From Sequoia sempervirens (lineage: Eukaryota; Streptophyta; Pinopsida; Cupressales; Cupressaceae), in assembly GCA_007258455.2 (NCBI GenBank), contig VDFB02358134.1, forward strand, positions 212,845,047 through 212,909,046: 64,000 bases of DNA, written 5' to 3'. The position numbers were made by a program, and so were the translations under genes. Below, piece by piece: positions 11,641 to 21,520 of the stretch; position 1 is the stretch's first letter, and the number at the start of each line of letters is the position of its first letter. The notes under the pieces are model-generated. The model searched no databases and was not told the origin of the DNA. It was given only the letters and a program-made list of their open reading frames with translations.

Positions 11641-13929
11641 ACAAAACCCCACGTATGCATGATACCCATAAAAAAAAAAAACCCTTGCATCCGTCCACAA
11701 GTTTTTCCATTTCACATGTCCCCATGGACCACGTTACCCATGCATTCTACACATTTTAAATATATTTATATTCCTATTTGCTCTCTCCAAACTTTTTGTA
11801 ACTCATAGCTACATGACTTTTACCTCTCGGCAGGAACTCGACGCTCGCGTCACTTGTTCTTATAATGTCTTCCTATTGTATTATTCTAATAATTTCAACT
11901 TATTGTTATTATAATATACAATATCAACGAGTATCTTAATTGAATTAATAAGAATGATTTTATATTATTTGCATTATTTTAATGTAAAGAATTGTGTATC
12001 TTTATTGAAAAGTTTTTTATGTACTTGAGAAATTTTTATTTATTTTTAAATTATTTTATTTTATGTAATTGCATTTTGATTTTGATATGCTATCAATCAG
12101 ATTTTATATCAACTTTTAAATTATATAGTATATTTTGTGATGCATATGTTGTATTTTCTATGATATCTTGTATTTTATTTGACTATTGCATCTTTATGTT
12201 TGGGTGTTGTTTATTGGTATTGGTCTATATAGTTTTTTGTCATGTTGGATGTTTATTCTTTTACTTGAGTATACTGGATGGTGCAAGTATGCTTAATGTT
12301 TCACTTAAATGTGCATGCTTAATGTTTCACTTAAATGTGCAAGTAAAATATTATTTTCCCAATAGTGATTATATTAGAGATGTCACATTGTGTTAAATGT
12401 GTTTTATAACCTCTATTGAAGTCAGTTAAAATATGAGACGAGTCCTAACTATCCCATATGAGACTAGATCTAAATCAATGACAATTTGAGAATCTGTGTA
12501 TTGTGTAAAAACTCATAAATGAGTGATTAATTTATGTGTTGAATTTTACCATATTACATTGAATCTTTAAAAAAAAATTAAACGATTATGTTTGGGAAAA
12601 TAATTAATGTTTATTAGACATAAATTACAAATATTAAACAATTTCTTCCTCTTCCGGACGATGGATCACTATGTGTGATCTGAAACGTCGATACAAAAAT
12701 TTACACAGTTGAATCCAAAAGCTTTACATTATAACTTCATGGACTATGGAAAACTCATACCAGTTATAATTAAATATTGTTTATTACATTAAATAAGTTT
12801 TAATTACATGATGATTAGTGATAACCTATTACGGAAAAGAAATTAATTAGCTCAAAGATCTTAAGTTATAAAATTATGCATTATTTTTATTTTTGAAAAG
12901 GGGTTTTAGTTTTATATTAGAAAAGAAAACTTGATTTTTTTAAAATGGATAAAAAAAATCTTAAAAAAAAAAATCATTCTTGTATTTTGCTCCAAACTCA
13001 TTTGGCTCCATGGGATGAGAATTTTGGAAGATTGAATGGAAGGATGGGAATTCCTTAGGGGATAAGATTGCTTGATTTCAAATTTGTGTGTGGGGGGAAA
13101 ACTCTCCTTGCAACCTTCTTCCTCTCTTTTCCACAAACTGTTGAAGGTATTTTTCTCTCTTAAACTATGGGAATTTGTTCTTTATTGATTTTCTTGGCAT
13201 GTCATGTTACGTGGTAGTATATGGCTCCATTTTAGGAGATTATTGTGCATTCAATTTCATAGGAATTAACATATTAATTTATTTTTAAATGACCATGACA
13301 AAAAAAATATGAAATCATTTTTTTTTGGACTTTAATTGGATTAGCATGTTGTTGTGCAAGTGTGGATCAAAAGGCTATTTTTTAATTTTAAAAATATTTC
13401 GTAAATAAAAAGAGAAAATTTAAGGTCCAAGAATGGAGAAAAAAGGATTTTTATGGTTTTGAATGTGGAAATTTAGGAAGAAAATTTACTTTTACACCTT
13501 GTTTAATTAAATTATTTTCTGGGAGAAATGGTCTCCAAAATGATTTATAATTTTACATCTTTTAAATATATTATTAAAAAAATAGTATTTGATTGTATTT
13601 TATATTTTTTTGTGCAATAATAAATTGATATTTAAACATGATGAGACTTAGGAAAGGTGTAGAATAGGAAAGGAGTGGCTTTCAATGTTTATTGGGATAC
13701 AAAGGGATCTTGTGCATAAACAAGTAGATATTTTTTTATTAAGTGATAACTAAACACATGAGTTAGTAAAAATGGTTAATAAGGGGATTTTACAATATGA
13801 TTATGCACTTGTAATTGAACTTTTTTCTCTCTTGTACCTCTATTGCATCAATTATTTAATTTGATTGAATTCCTTATTTGATAGCTCATATTAAGCTCAT
13901 GATGGTTGTTGTGATCATATTGAAAGTGT
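11641..13929. other. AT-rich spacer with no recognisable gene
   Basis: Mostly A/T runs. A 134-codon plus-strand frame at 11992-12396 is Phe/Leu/Ile/Cys-rich through base composition and has no domain I recognise. A more complex patch at 12650-12720 (CTTCCGGACGATGGATCAC then GAAACGTCGATA) includes the inverted repeat GATCAC..GTGATC and may be a remnant of an older repeat. Confidence 0.4.
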
Positions 13930-14018
13930 TGTTATATGGAGCCTAATCAAATTTGGAGGTTAAATTTTTCCCACTTTTATTGGTGTGGTCCCCCCCCCAA
14001 AGTATTCAACAGGGATTT

Positions 14019-14158
14019 GGGGGTAGCACCCCCAAGACGGGGTCAAGGGGTAGCATCCCTTGCGGGGTCCAGGGATAGCGCCCCTGGCACGCTCCCTGTC
14101 GCGATATAGGGCAGGGTCGAGGGGCAACACCCTCGTGGGGGCTCAGGGGCAGCGCCCC
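14019..14158 (+). repeat. Array of five GC-rich hairpins in the copia LTR
   Basis: Five short palindromes with a similar loop (AGC or AAC) follow one another: GGGGGTAGCACCCCC (14019-14033), AAGGGGTAGCATCCCTT (14045-14061), CCAGGGATAGCGCCCCTGG (14069-14087), CGAGGGGCAACACCCTCG (14118-14135) and GGGGCAGCGCCCC (14146-14158). They stand out sharply from the AT-rich surroundings. They lie just upstream of the TATA box. The 3' LTR keeps only the first part of the array. Confidence 0.85.
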
Positions 14159-14182
14159 CGAAACCTCAAAGACTTTTATTAT

Positions 14183-14190
14183 TATATAAA
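14183..14190 (+). promoter_or_regulatory. TATA box of the copia 5' LTR
   Basis: TATATAAA right after the hairpin array. The matching region is deleted from the 3' LTR. Confidence 0.55.
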
Positions 14191-14512
14191 GGCATCAAGA
14201 GTTATTTTTCTATTGGCTAACATAAAAAAACCCTATTTTGTAATTGACATGTCTTGATAAAACGATTAAGGGTTAGGTTTTTTGTTGATACTATATTGTA
14301 GCATTTGTAGCGGTATTGAGTTACAAGGATTGCTAGTTGTAATCGGTTCAATTTGTTGGATAATAATATTAGACTCACTATTAGTGGATGTAGCCCGAGT
14401 TTGGGTGAACCACATTAAAAATTCTCTCATTGTTATTATTTCTATGTTTTTCATTCCTCTGTTTAATATTTATTTGCATTTAATTGATATTTTTTGCATG
14501 TAATTCCTAACA

Positions 14513-14527
14513 AGTAGTATCATGGTA
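14513..14527 (+). other. Copia primer-binding site (degenerate)
   Basis: AGTAGTATCATGGTA directly follows the 5' LTR. It resembles the initiator-Met tRNA complement TGGTATCAGAGC used by many plant copia elements, with mismatches. Confidence 0.5.
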
Positions 14528-14597
14528 GGTTGCATTCGATTATCATCTGCAGGAAGGTCTCACAGTTGAGTGGGAGTTTCACGGTTAAGTGGGAGCA

Positions 14598-15400
14598 ATG
14601 GCGGACAAGGGTAAATTGAAGGTAGATAAATTCAATAGGCAGAACTATTAGTTATGGAAGATGCATATGGAGGATTATCTCTATCAGAAGGATTTATGGA
14701 GGTCATTGGAAGGAATAGCCAAGAAACCGACAACAATGATTGATGACCTGATTAGAATCTTCTGGACAGAAAGGCACTGGGAACCATTTGTTTATGTCTA
14801 GCACAATTAGTGGCCTTCAATATTACAACAAAGACAACTCAAGAGTTGATGGAAACCTTGGTGAAGTTATATGAAAATCCTTTCGCTTCAAATAAGGTAT
14901 TTCTTATGAAGCATTTATTTAATATGAAAATGGTAGAAGGTGGGTCAGTTGTTGATCATTTAAATGAGTTTAATATGGTTACCAGTCAATTAACTTTTGT
15001 AAATGTAAACTTTTATGAAGAAGTTAGGGCTCTTTTGATTATGTGGTATTTGTCTGAAAGCTAGAATAGCTTGGTAATGGCTATTAGAAATTATGTTTCT
15101 GGTTTGGATACATCAAAATTTGATGATGTTGTTGGTGTTATTTTGAGTGAGGAAATTCATAGGAAAAGCTCAGGTGGAACATCCACATCAGGCAATGTTT
15201 TGAATGCAAAAAGTAGGGGCAGAACAAAGGAGAGAGGAAACAATTCTGGAAGTCATGGGAAGTCATGAGGAAAATCAAAGGACATAAGGTCCCAATCTAG
15301 AGACAAGAGGGATTGTCGGTACTGTGGTAAGCCCAGTCATTTAAAGAAAGATTGTTAGTCTCAAAAAAATAAAGAAGGATACAAAAAGGAAGGAAGTAAA
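14598..15400 (+). pseudogene. gag: Copia gag remnant with zinc knuckle
   Basis: The start ATG at 14598 opens MADKGKLKVDKFNRQNY, the usual copia Gag opening in which a peptide binds and is measured against the target, and is stopped by TAG within 20 codons. Further pieces (14810-15064, 15071-15268) hold the UBN2-type Gag core (LMETLVKLYENPF, LNEFNMVTSQL, FDDVVGVILSEE). A CX2CX4HX4C zinc knuckle, CRYCGKPSHLKKDC, lies at 15314-15355. Gag would form the cytoplasmic particle that packages element RNA. At least three stops and a frame change break it. Many stops could come from CAG/CAA to TAG/TAA transitions, as expected for methylated plant repeats. Confidence 0.85.
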
Positions 15401-15409
15401 GAGGCAAAT

Positions 15410-15760
15410 GTGGTAAGTAACAAATCTGATGAGGATTCTTTGATTCTTTCCCTTGATAATGTTGATGATTCATGGGTTTTAGATTCAGGGGGCCCATTTC
15501 ATGCTACACCCTATAGAAGTTATTTTCTTGATTATGTCCAAGGGGATTTTGGGCTAGTTTATTTGGGAGATAACAAACCCTGTCAGATTCTTGGAAAGGG
15601 AAGAATTAAGATTAAGTTGTAGAATGGGAATCATTGGCTACTATAAGAGGTAAAGAACGTTCCAAGGCCGAGTAGGAATTTAATTTCAGTAGGGAAGCTA
15701 GGTGATGAAGGTTGCATAATTACTTTTAATCATAAAAATTGGAAGGTTTCAAGAGGTGCC
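15410..15760 (+). pseudogene. pol: Copia aspartic protease remnant
   Basis: WVLDSGGPFHATP carries the catalytic DSG of copia proteases (usually DSGAS/CSFH). Downstream LGDNKPCQILGKGRIKIK matches the usual flap and GxG region. A stop follows at about 15620, and the rest (VPRPSRNLISVGKLGDEG-like) is in frame with further breaks. The enzyme would cut the Gag-Pol polyprotein in the particle. The Ala-to-Gly change after DSG and the stops suggest loss of function. Confidence 0.8.
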
Positions 15761-15778
15761 TTAATAGTAGCAAAAGGT

Positions 15779-16445
15779 GTGAAAGTAGGCACCTTATATC
15801 TTTGTATAGGTCATACTATTCCTTCTACTTTAGTTGTTGTAGAGAAAACACAAATAGGTTCAAGAACAGTTGTTGTGGGTTCGCAGGAAGAAACTGAAAC
15901 AATTGCTGCAGGTTCTGAGACAACACTATGGCATAACAGACTTGGGCATATGAGTGGAAAAGGTACAAAGGTACTTCATTCTAAGAAAGTTTTACCAGGT
16001 CTAAAATGCATTAATATGGATTTTTGTGAAAGTTGTGTATGGAAAACAAAAGAAAATTATTTTTCTCAAGGATGGGAAGCAAAATAAAGATGAAAAGTTG
16101 GAGCTTGTGCATACATATTTATGGGGACTGGCTCAGATATCTTCTCTTAGTGGCTTTCGCTATTATGTTACATTCATAGATGATGCAACTAGGAAGGTTT
16201 GGATTTATTTCCTTAGGCAGAAATCTGATGTATTTGAAACATTTAAGAAATGGAGAAGCTTGGTTGAGAATGGGATGGGTAAAAGATTAAAATGTCTCAG
16301 ATCTAATAATGGTGATGAGTATTGCAACAAAGAATTTGAGGATTATTGCTCCTTTAATGGAATTCTAAGGCAGAAAACAGTTCCAGGGACTCCACAAGAA
16401 AATGGAGTAGCTAAATGCATGAATGGACAGGTAAGAAGGTGAGTT
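15779..16445 (+). pseudogene. pol: Copia integrase remnant, catalytic residues lost
   Basis: The zinc-binding pre-integrase part is visible: LWHNRLGHMS and then CESCVWKTKE. The core follows, in a second frame, with GFRYYVTFIDDATRKVWIYF and TPQENGVAK, which includes the third catalytic acidic residue. The first catalytic Asp, normally in HTDLWGP, is Tyr here (codon 16116-16118). The second, normally LRSDNGGEY, is Asn (codon 16305-16307). The sequence then jumps from the motif after ENGVAK straight to the TFRCEAFAHV region, so about 100 residues of the C-terminal half are missing. It cannot integrate DNA. Confidence 0.85.
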
Positions 16446-17636
16446 ATTATTTTCTCAAAACCTTTAGATGTGAAGCATTTGCACATGTAGATTCTAAAAA
16501 TAGAACCAAGCTAGATGAAAAATCAAAAAGGTGTATCTTCATTGGATATGGCATTGATGAATTTGGTTATAGGCTTTGGGATGTTGAAAATCTAAAAATT
16601 GTGAGAAGCAAGGAAGTTGTATTCAATGAGAAGGTATTGTACAAATATCAGTTGCAACAACATGATAAGAAAGAAAAGAATTTTGTGGTGTTGGATGATA
16701 CTCCAGATAGTGATGTTCCAGTGGTTCCTCATGCTCTGCAACAAAAACAAGAAATTCCACAAACTCCAGTGAATGTTAGATGGTCAACAAGGCTAAGTAG
16801 ACCTCCTAAAAGGTTTTCTTCCTCTTTGTATTCTATTTTGTTAACAGATGTTGGTGAACCAGAAGGGTATGATGAAGCTATGCAGGTGGATACAAAGGTT
16901 CAGTGGGAGCTTGCAATGAAAGAAAAAATGGACTCCTTGCGGAAAACTCAAACATGGGAATTATGTAAGTTGCTTGCAAGTAAAGGCTTTACCAAAAAAA
17001 TGGATTTATAGGCTGAAAGAGGAAGATGGAGGTAAGAACATATTTAAATCCAAGTTAGTTGTCAAAGGATTTGCACAGAAAAAATGCATTGATTTTTCTG
17101 GAATTTTTTCTCCAGTAGTTAAGATGACTTCTATTTGTATTGTTTTAAGTATTGTGGCTGCTGAAGATTTGCATTTGGAACAACTAGATGTGAAAAAAAT
17201 CTTTCCCCATGGTGATTTGGAGAAGGAGATATATATGGAACAACCCCAAGGATTTGAGGTCAAAGGTAAGGAGAAATTGGTGTACATATTGAAGAAGAGT
17301 TTATATGGCTTGAAACAAGCACCTTGGCAATGGTACTTGAAATTTGATAGTTTTATGGATGAGCAAGGCTACAACACATGTAATTATGACCATTATGCTT
17401 ACTTTAAGAGGTTGGATAATGACAACTACATTATTTTATGTTTATATATTGATGACAAGCTTGTAGCGGTGTCTAACATGGATCACATAAGTGAGTTAAA
17501 ACAACAGTTAGAAAAATCACTTGCTATGAAGGATTTAGGGGCAGCAAAACAAATCCTTGGTATGAAAATTTACAGAGATAGGAAGAATAGAAAAATGACT
17601 CTATCTCAGGCTAATTATGTTGAAAAGGTGTTGTAG
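16446..17636 (+). pseudogene. pol: Copia reverse transcriptase remnant
   Basis: The segment begins with the integrase/RT linker (SKRCIFIGYGIDEFGYRLWD) and continues into RT: MKEKMDSLRKTQTWEL, a frameshift near 16990, then KSKLVVKGFAQKKCIDF, LEQLDVKKIFPHGDLEKEIY, KSLYGLKQAPWQWY and the catalytic LYIDDKLVA. In intact relatives the second motif is LDVKTAFLHG, so this copy has lost conserved residues. RT would copy element RNA into DNA. A single TAG ends the frame at 17634-17636. Confidence 0.9.
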
Positions 17637-17645
17637 ATATTCCAT

Positions 17646-18403
17646 ATGGAGAATGCAAAAGTTTTTAGCACACCTTTTCCTAGTCATTTGAAATTGACTA
17701 AGGAGATGTGTCCAAAGACACAAGAGGAGGAAGAAAAAATGTCCAAGGTACCATATGCTTCAGCTATAGGAATTTTAATGTATGCCATGGTATGCATGAG
17801 ACTAGATATTGCACATGTTGTTGGATTCATAAGCAGGTATATGATTAATCTCGGATTGGAGCATTAGAATGCAGTAAAATGAATTCTCATGTATTTGAGA
17901 GGTACATCCAATAAACATTTATGTTTTGGGGGCTCTAATACTGATTTAGCAGGTTATGTAGACTCAGATTTGGCAAGGGATATTGATACCAGGTGGATTA
18001 CTATAGGTTATGTCTTTACTATAGGTGGGACAATGGTGAGTTGGATCTCGAGGTTGTAAAAGGTGGTTGCTTTATCCACCACAGAGGTAGAGTATGTAGT
18101 TGCAACATAGGCAAGCAAGGAGAGCATATGGTTGTAATATTTCATGGAAGAATTGGGAAAATGACAAGCTAATAGTTATTTGTTTACGAACAACTAGAGT
18201 GCCATACATCTTGCAAAGAATTATTCCTTGCATTCATAGACCAAACACATACAATTGAGGTATCACTTCATTCAGTCAGTGTTGGATGATGGATAGTTAA
18301 GGCTAGAAAAGATACACATAGGTGAAAATTCAACGAATATGTTAACAAAGGCAGTGACAAGGGAGAAGTTGAGCTCCTCTTCAGCTTCAGTTGGTCTTCA
18401 AGA
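17646..18403 (+). pseudogene. pol: Copia RNase H remnant and polyprotein end
   Basis: The frame opens with the RT thumb (VPYASAIGILMYAMVC, usually VPYASAVGSLMYAM). RNase H follows in the next ORF pieces: GYVDSDLARDID, TTEVEYVVA and the C-terminal TKHIQLRYHFIQ. At least eight stops interrupt it. The terminal codons near 18400 (SVGLQD) are followed by a stop, and the polypurine tract comes next. It would remove RNA from the RNA/DNA hybrid. Confidence 0.85.
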
Positions 18404-18440
18404 TTGAAAACAATAAAAAAAGAACAGGGTCCAGGGTGTT

Positions 18441-18540
18441 TATTTCTAGTGGGAGCTACAGGGTCAACGATGTTATGATTAGTCTCCAAGTGGGAGATGG
18501 TATGTTGTGGAGTCTGATCAGCCTCAAAGTGGGAGATTAT
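18441..18540 (+). repeat. Copia polypurine tract with tandem copies
   Basis: AAAGTGGGAGATTAT (18526-18540) directly precedes the 3' LTR. Close copies lie upstream: CAAGTGGGAGATGG near 18487 and TAGTGGGAGCTAC near 18446, spaced about 40 bp. The repeat includes the flanking AGTCTGATCAGCCTC-like words. Confidence 0.7.
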
Positions 18541-19008
18541 TGTTATATGGAGCCTAATCAGACTCAAAGGTTAAATTTTCCCCACTTTTATCGACGTGGT
18601 TTCCCCCCCTAATTATTCAACTGGGGTTTGGGGGTAGTGCCCCCAAGATGGGGTCAAGAGGCAATGCCCTTGTGGGGTCCAGGCATCAGGAGTTATTTTT
18701 CTATTGGCTAACATAAAAAAAACCCTATTTTGTAATCAACATAAGTCTTGATAAAATGGCTAAGGGTTAGGGTTTTTGTTGTTATTGTATTGTAGCATTT
18801 GTAGCAGTATTGAGTCGCAAGGATTGTTAGTTGTAATCGGTTCAATTTTTTGGATAATAATATTGGATTCTCTATTAGTGGATGTAGCCCAGGTTTGGGT
18901 GAACCACGTTAAAAATTGACTCTTGATGTTATTATTTCTGTGTTTTTCATTCCTCTATTTAATCTTTATTTGAATTTAATTGATATTTTTTGCATGCAAT
19001 TCCTAACA
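18541..19008 (+). mobile_element. 3' LTR of the copia element (468 bp, internally deleted)
   Basis: Starts TGTTATATGGAGCCTAATCA and ends GCAATTCCTAACA. Compared with the 5' LTR it lacks about 115 bp between GGGGTCCAGG and CATCAGGAG, which removes three hairpins and the TATA box. Confidence 0.9.
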
Positions 19009-20060
19009 TAAAGAAATCCTTTCCTTTATACACATCTAATTGATCTATGTTGCCATCTTCATAGTATTTAGGCACACTTTATTCTTCTTGGAATGCTCTC
19101 TCCTCTACAAGTGTTATGGCCATAACACATTTTGACTGATCATGAGGCAAATGACACTTTTCACACCAAAATGAATCTTGTTGAAGATTCACACGATCCT
19201 TCCTAAATAGATTAGGTGTGTCTTTCTTGGTACCCTTGGTTTGTATTTCTTGTAACCATTTTCTTGTCATTTTGTCTAGGTATTTAAAAAATCAGAATTG
19301 TATGGTTTATTATGCAACTTTTGACCTGCATCAAAATGTGCATGACAAAATTGTTTGAGGGAAGCCCTTTTTTGTTCCTAGAAACCCTATATAAGAGATC
19401 TTTCATAGCTACCTTTAAATTTTCAAGTTTATCTCCAATTATAAGGGGGTTAGTAGAAGTTTTTGTGCCAATTTTGTGAGCTTCACATTAGCTCCCTTGA
19501 CATTTTTACTAGATACCCTCATGCTGCTCTCTATATTTCTAGCAATAACATAAGCTTCCCTTGATGTTTGAGGATTATTATACTATAGGAAAGATCCTAA
19601 CTTAGCATGAAATTCTCCAAAATATTGAACAAGGCACATAAATTATTTTGGCCTCACATGGAGAGGAGCTTTCCTCATCATCATCACAAACTTGTTGAAA
19701 TCAACAACTATTTCATTGACCTCTTTCTTGATAATAGCAGCTCATGGAGTATAGACTTTGGATTCACCTTTTCTCCACACTTTAGTTTGAATTCCCTCAT
19801 AAACTCATTCCATGAGTCTAGAATCCTATCTAGAAGGCCTCTATACAATTCCCTAGCACTTTTTTCTAGTGATTGCACAAAGAGTTTCATCATTACATCC
19901 TCATCTTCTATCTCATACTCATATATTACATTCATAAAACAACTCAAGTGGTCCTCACTAGTGATAGCACTATTTCCTTGAATTTTTGGCACTTTTCCTC
20001 TAACCTCATTTCGAATAAGATTAGAGTAATTTGCATCACCATAAAATTTTAGCTACCTAT
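19009..20060 (-). pseudogene. gag: Ty3/gypsy gag fragment
   Basis: The minus-strand frame at 19992-19708 holds the retrotransposon Gag core (EDVMMKLFVQSLEKSARELY, then SWNEFMREFKLKCGEKVNP). It continues in another frame with EVNEIVVDFNKF and a region like FGEFHAKLGSFL. At 19270-19079 comes a zinc-finger-like FWCEKCHLPHDQSKC followed by the acidic tail. The pattern fits gypsy Gag of a type different from E1, E2 or E3. No pol, LTR or target duplication belonging to it is visible, so it is a fragment. The copia element abuts its 3' end at 19008, and the E1 remnant lies beyond about 20.6 kb. Confidence 0.7.
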
Positions 20061-20639
20061 ATCTTTTCATTCCTAGCAATTTTCTCACTAGAGAAAATAT
20101 TTGAGTCTACCTTCATGGATTAGCTTCGACATTTTGTATAACACCTTATTGTTTAGGCTTTTGATGAATTAAAATCAAGTGATTTTATGTGCATGCTAAT
20201 TTCCAACCTATTTTTGGCCAATATTCTTATTTTGGTTTATTTATTGTGCATTTTGAGTATGTTGGTTCTAGTTTGGAAATTGGGAATTCAATGAAAGTTG
20301 AGACCATTTCATCTCAAGTTATGCTTGTGTATCACTCTATGTTTGTATAAGTTCTTTAGTGGGGTCCTCAGGATAACCCATTCTTGTTTGTTTGCATTCT
20401 AATTTTGACTATATAGTTGTATTGGCACCATGAAAAAGAGGCTCATGTTCCTGTTCAACTCCAACTTCAAATGAGGTAGAGTGTAGTGCCTATCTATTCC
20501 TAGCTTTTGATATTAGTGGGAGCATTTTATTTCATATATTTTGAGGTGTTAAATGATCATGGTTTGATATTATTGTTCTATTTCCTGATTCATTGTTTTC
20601 TCTATGGCTATTTTATTGATTTGCATGATGCAAATGGCA
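20061..20639. other. Unassigned spacer between two gypsy fragments
   Basis: No domain, LTR end or RNA gene was recognised. The junction where E1 RT homology stops lies near 20.64 kb, next to a short GT microsatellite. Confidence 0.4.
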
Positions 20640-21520
20640 TGGGAGTGTGTGTGTGTGTTATATTTCGAAGTACCTTTAAAGGGGATGGACAACATCTCAT
20701 ATCCTGTCGTGAGGTTGACTATGATCTCTATGTTTGGAAATAGAAAGTCATCCTTTGGACATGCTTTGTTTAAGTCTCTAAATTATGTGCAGACACGGAT
20801 TTGACCATTTGTTTTTGTAACTGGTACAAGATTTGATATCCATTCATCATAGTCAGTAAACTATATGAACCCTGCGTCTAGCAATTTCTTAAGTTCAACT
20901 TTGACTAACAAGGCAATCTAAGGATGCATTTTATGCAGCTTTTGTTTTATTGACTTGGTGTCTAGAAGTAATGGCAAATGGTGTAAGACCAATTTTGGAT
21001 CCAACCGAGGCATATCAACATATGACCATGCAAAATTAATCTTTTGCTCTTCAAAGAATTTGTGGAACTCAAGTTTCTCTTCTTCTTTCAAGGATGTCGT
21101 AAAGAGGACCATTTTAGGATCTTCTGCTATAGATATGTTGACTTCTATGGTTTTCTCTATGAGAATTACTAATTTATCTTGAGTCATGGGAAGAAATTCC
21201 AGTCCTCCATCTTTGTGCACCTCAGAGAGAATTTCACCCATAGATACATCCTTTTTTTTTACTTTTTTGTCATCAGAAGGTGCCTTTCAGTTTTCACCTA
21301 AAGACGTTTCATTTTTTGTTTTATTTTTATTTTTCATTTTGCGACTAGAGGACGGAGCAGTCTCCTCGAAGTAAGCTACACAATCTAGGTCAATAGCAAA
21401 TCTAGCCTTGTGATCACCACTAGGTATTCCCTCACGTAGTACCATAAGCGGTGTATATTCATCTTTTGGGAAATTGTCTTGTCTGGCGGGGTTGTCCTTG
21501 ACTTTGATTGTTTTGACCAT
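20640..21520 (-). pseudogene. pol: E1 pre-RT and truncated reverse transcriptase
   Basis: A lysine-rich linker (KMKNKNKTKNETS) leads to LKEEEKLEFHKFFEEQKINF and FAWSYVDMPRLDPKLVLHHL, the conserved segment just before gypsy RT. After a stop come VELKKLLDAGFI, WISNLVPV and FRDLNKACPKDDF, all RT finger motifs, broken by two more stops. The catalytic YxDD region is not present: homology ends near 20640. I see no protease DxG motif between gag and this segment, so part of the element is missing there as well. It is inactive. Confidence 0.8.
20644..20660. repeat. Short GT microsatellite
   Basis: GAGTGTGTGTGTGTGTTAT at the point where RT homology of E1 stops on the minus strand. Confidence 0.7.

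Larger units (their letters stand above)
13930..14512 (+). mobile_element. 5' LTR of the copia element (583 bp)
   Basis: Starts TGTTATATGGAGCCTAATCA and ends GTAATTCCTAACA. Matches 18541-19008 except for a stretch of about 115 bp absent from the 3' LTR. Carries the TATA box and a run of short hairpins. Confidence 0.9.
13930..19008 (+). mobile_element. Degenerate Ty1/copia LTR retrotransposon (5.08 kb)
   Basis: The element has two homologous LTRs (583 and 468 bp), a primer-binding-like site after the 5' LTR and a polypurine tract before the 3' LTR. Between them lie gag, protease, integrase, RT and RNase H in copia order. Residue patterns such as VSWISRL, VALSTTEVEY and the RNase H start GYVDSDLA fit the Tork/Tnt1-like branch; that placement is from memory. 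Each domain has stops or frameshifts and part of the integrase is missing, so it cannot move by itself. Flanking 5-mers (AGTGT left, TAAAG right) do not match, so no target-site duplication is visible. The right flank runs straight into a minus-strand gypsy gag fragment, the left flank into plain spacer. Confidence 0.9.

Noticed and set aside
11992..12396. 134-codon plus-strand frame rich in Phe, Leu, Ile and Cys
   Set aside because: Composition is explained by T-rich DNA; it has no motif, no plausible splice or start context and no copy elsewhere in the window.
13925..19013. A 5-bp target-site duplication for the copia element
   Set aside because: Flanks AGTGT and TAAAG do not match, and shifting the borders by a few bases did not give a match.
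19607..19981. 124-codon plus-strand open frame
   Set aside because: Shadow of the minus-strand gypsy gag core at 19708-19992.
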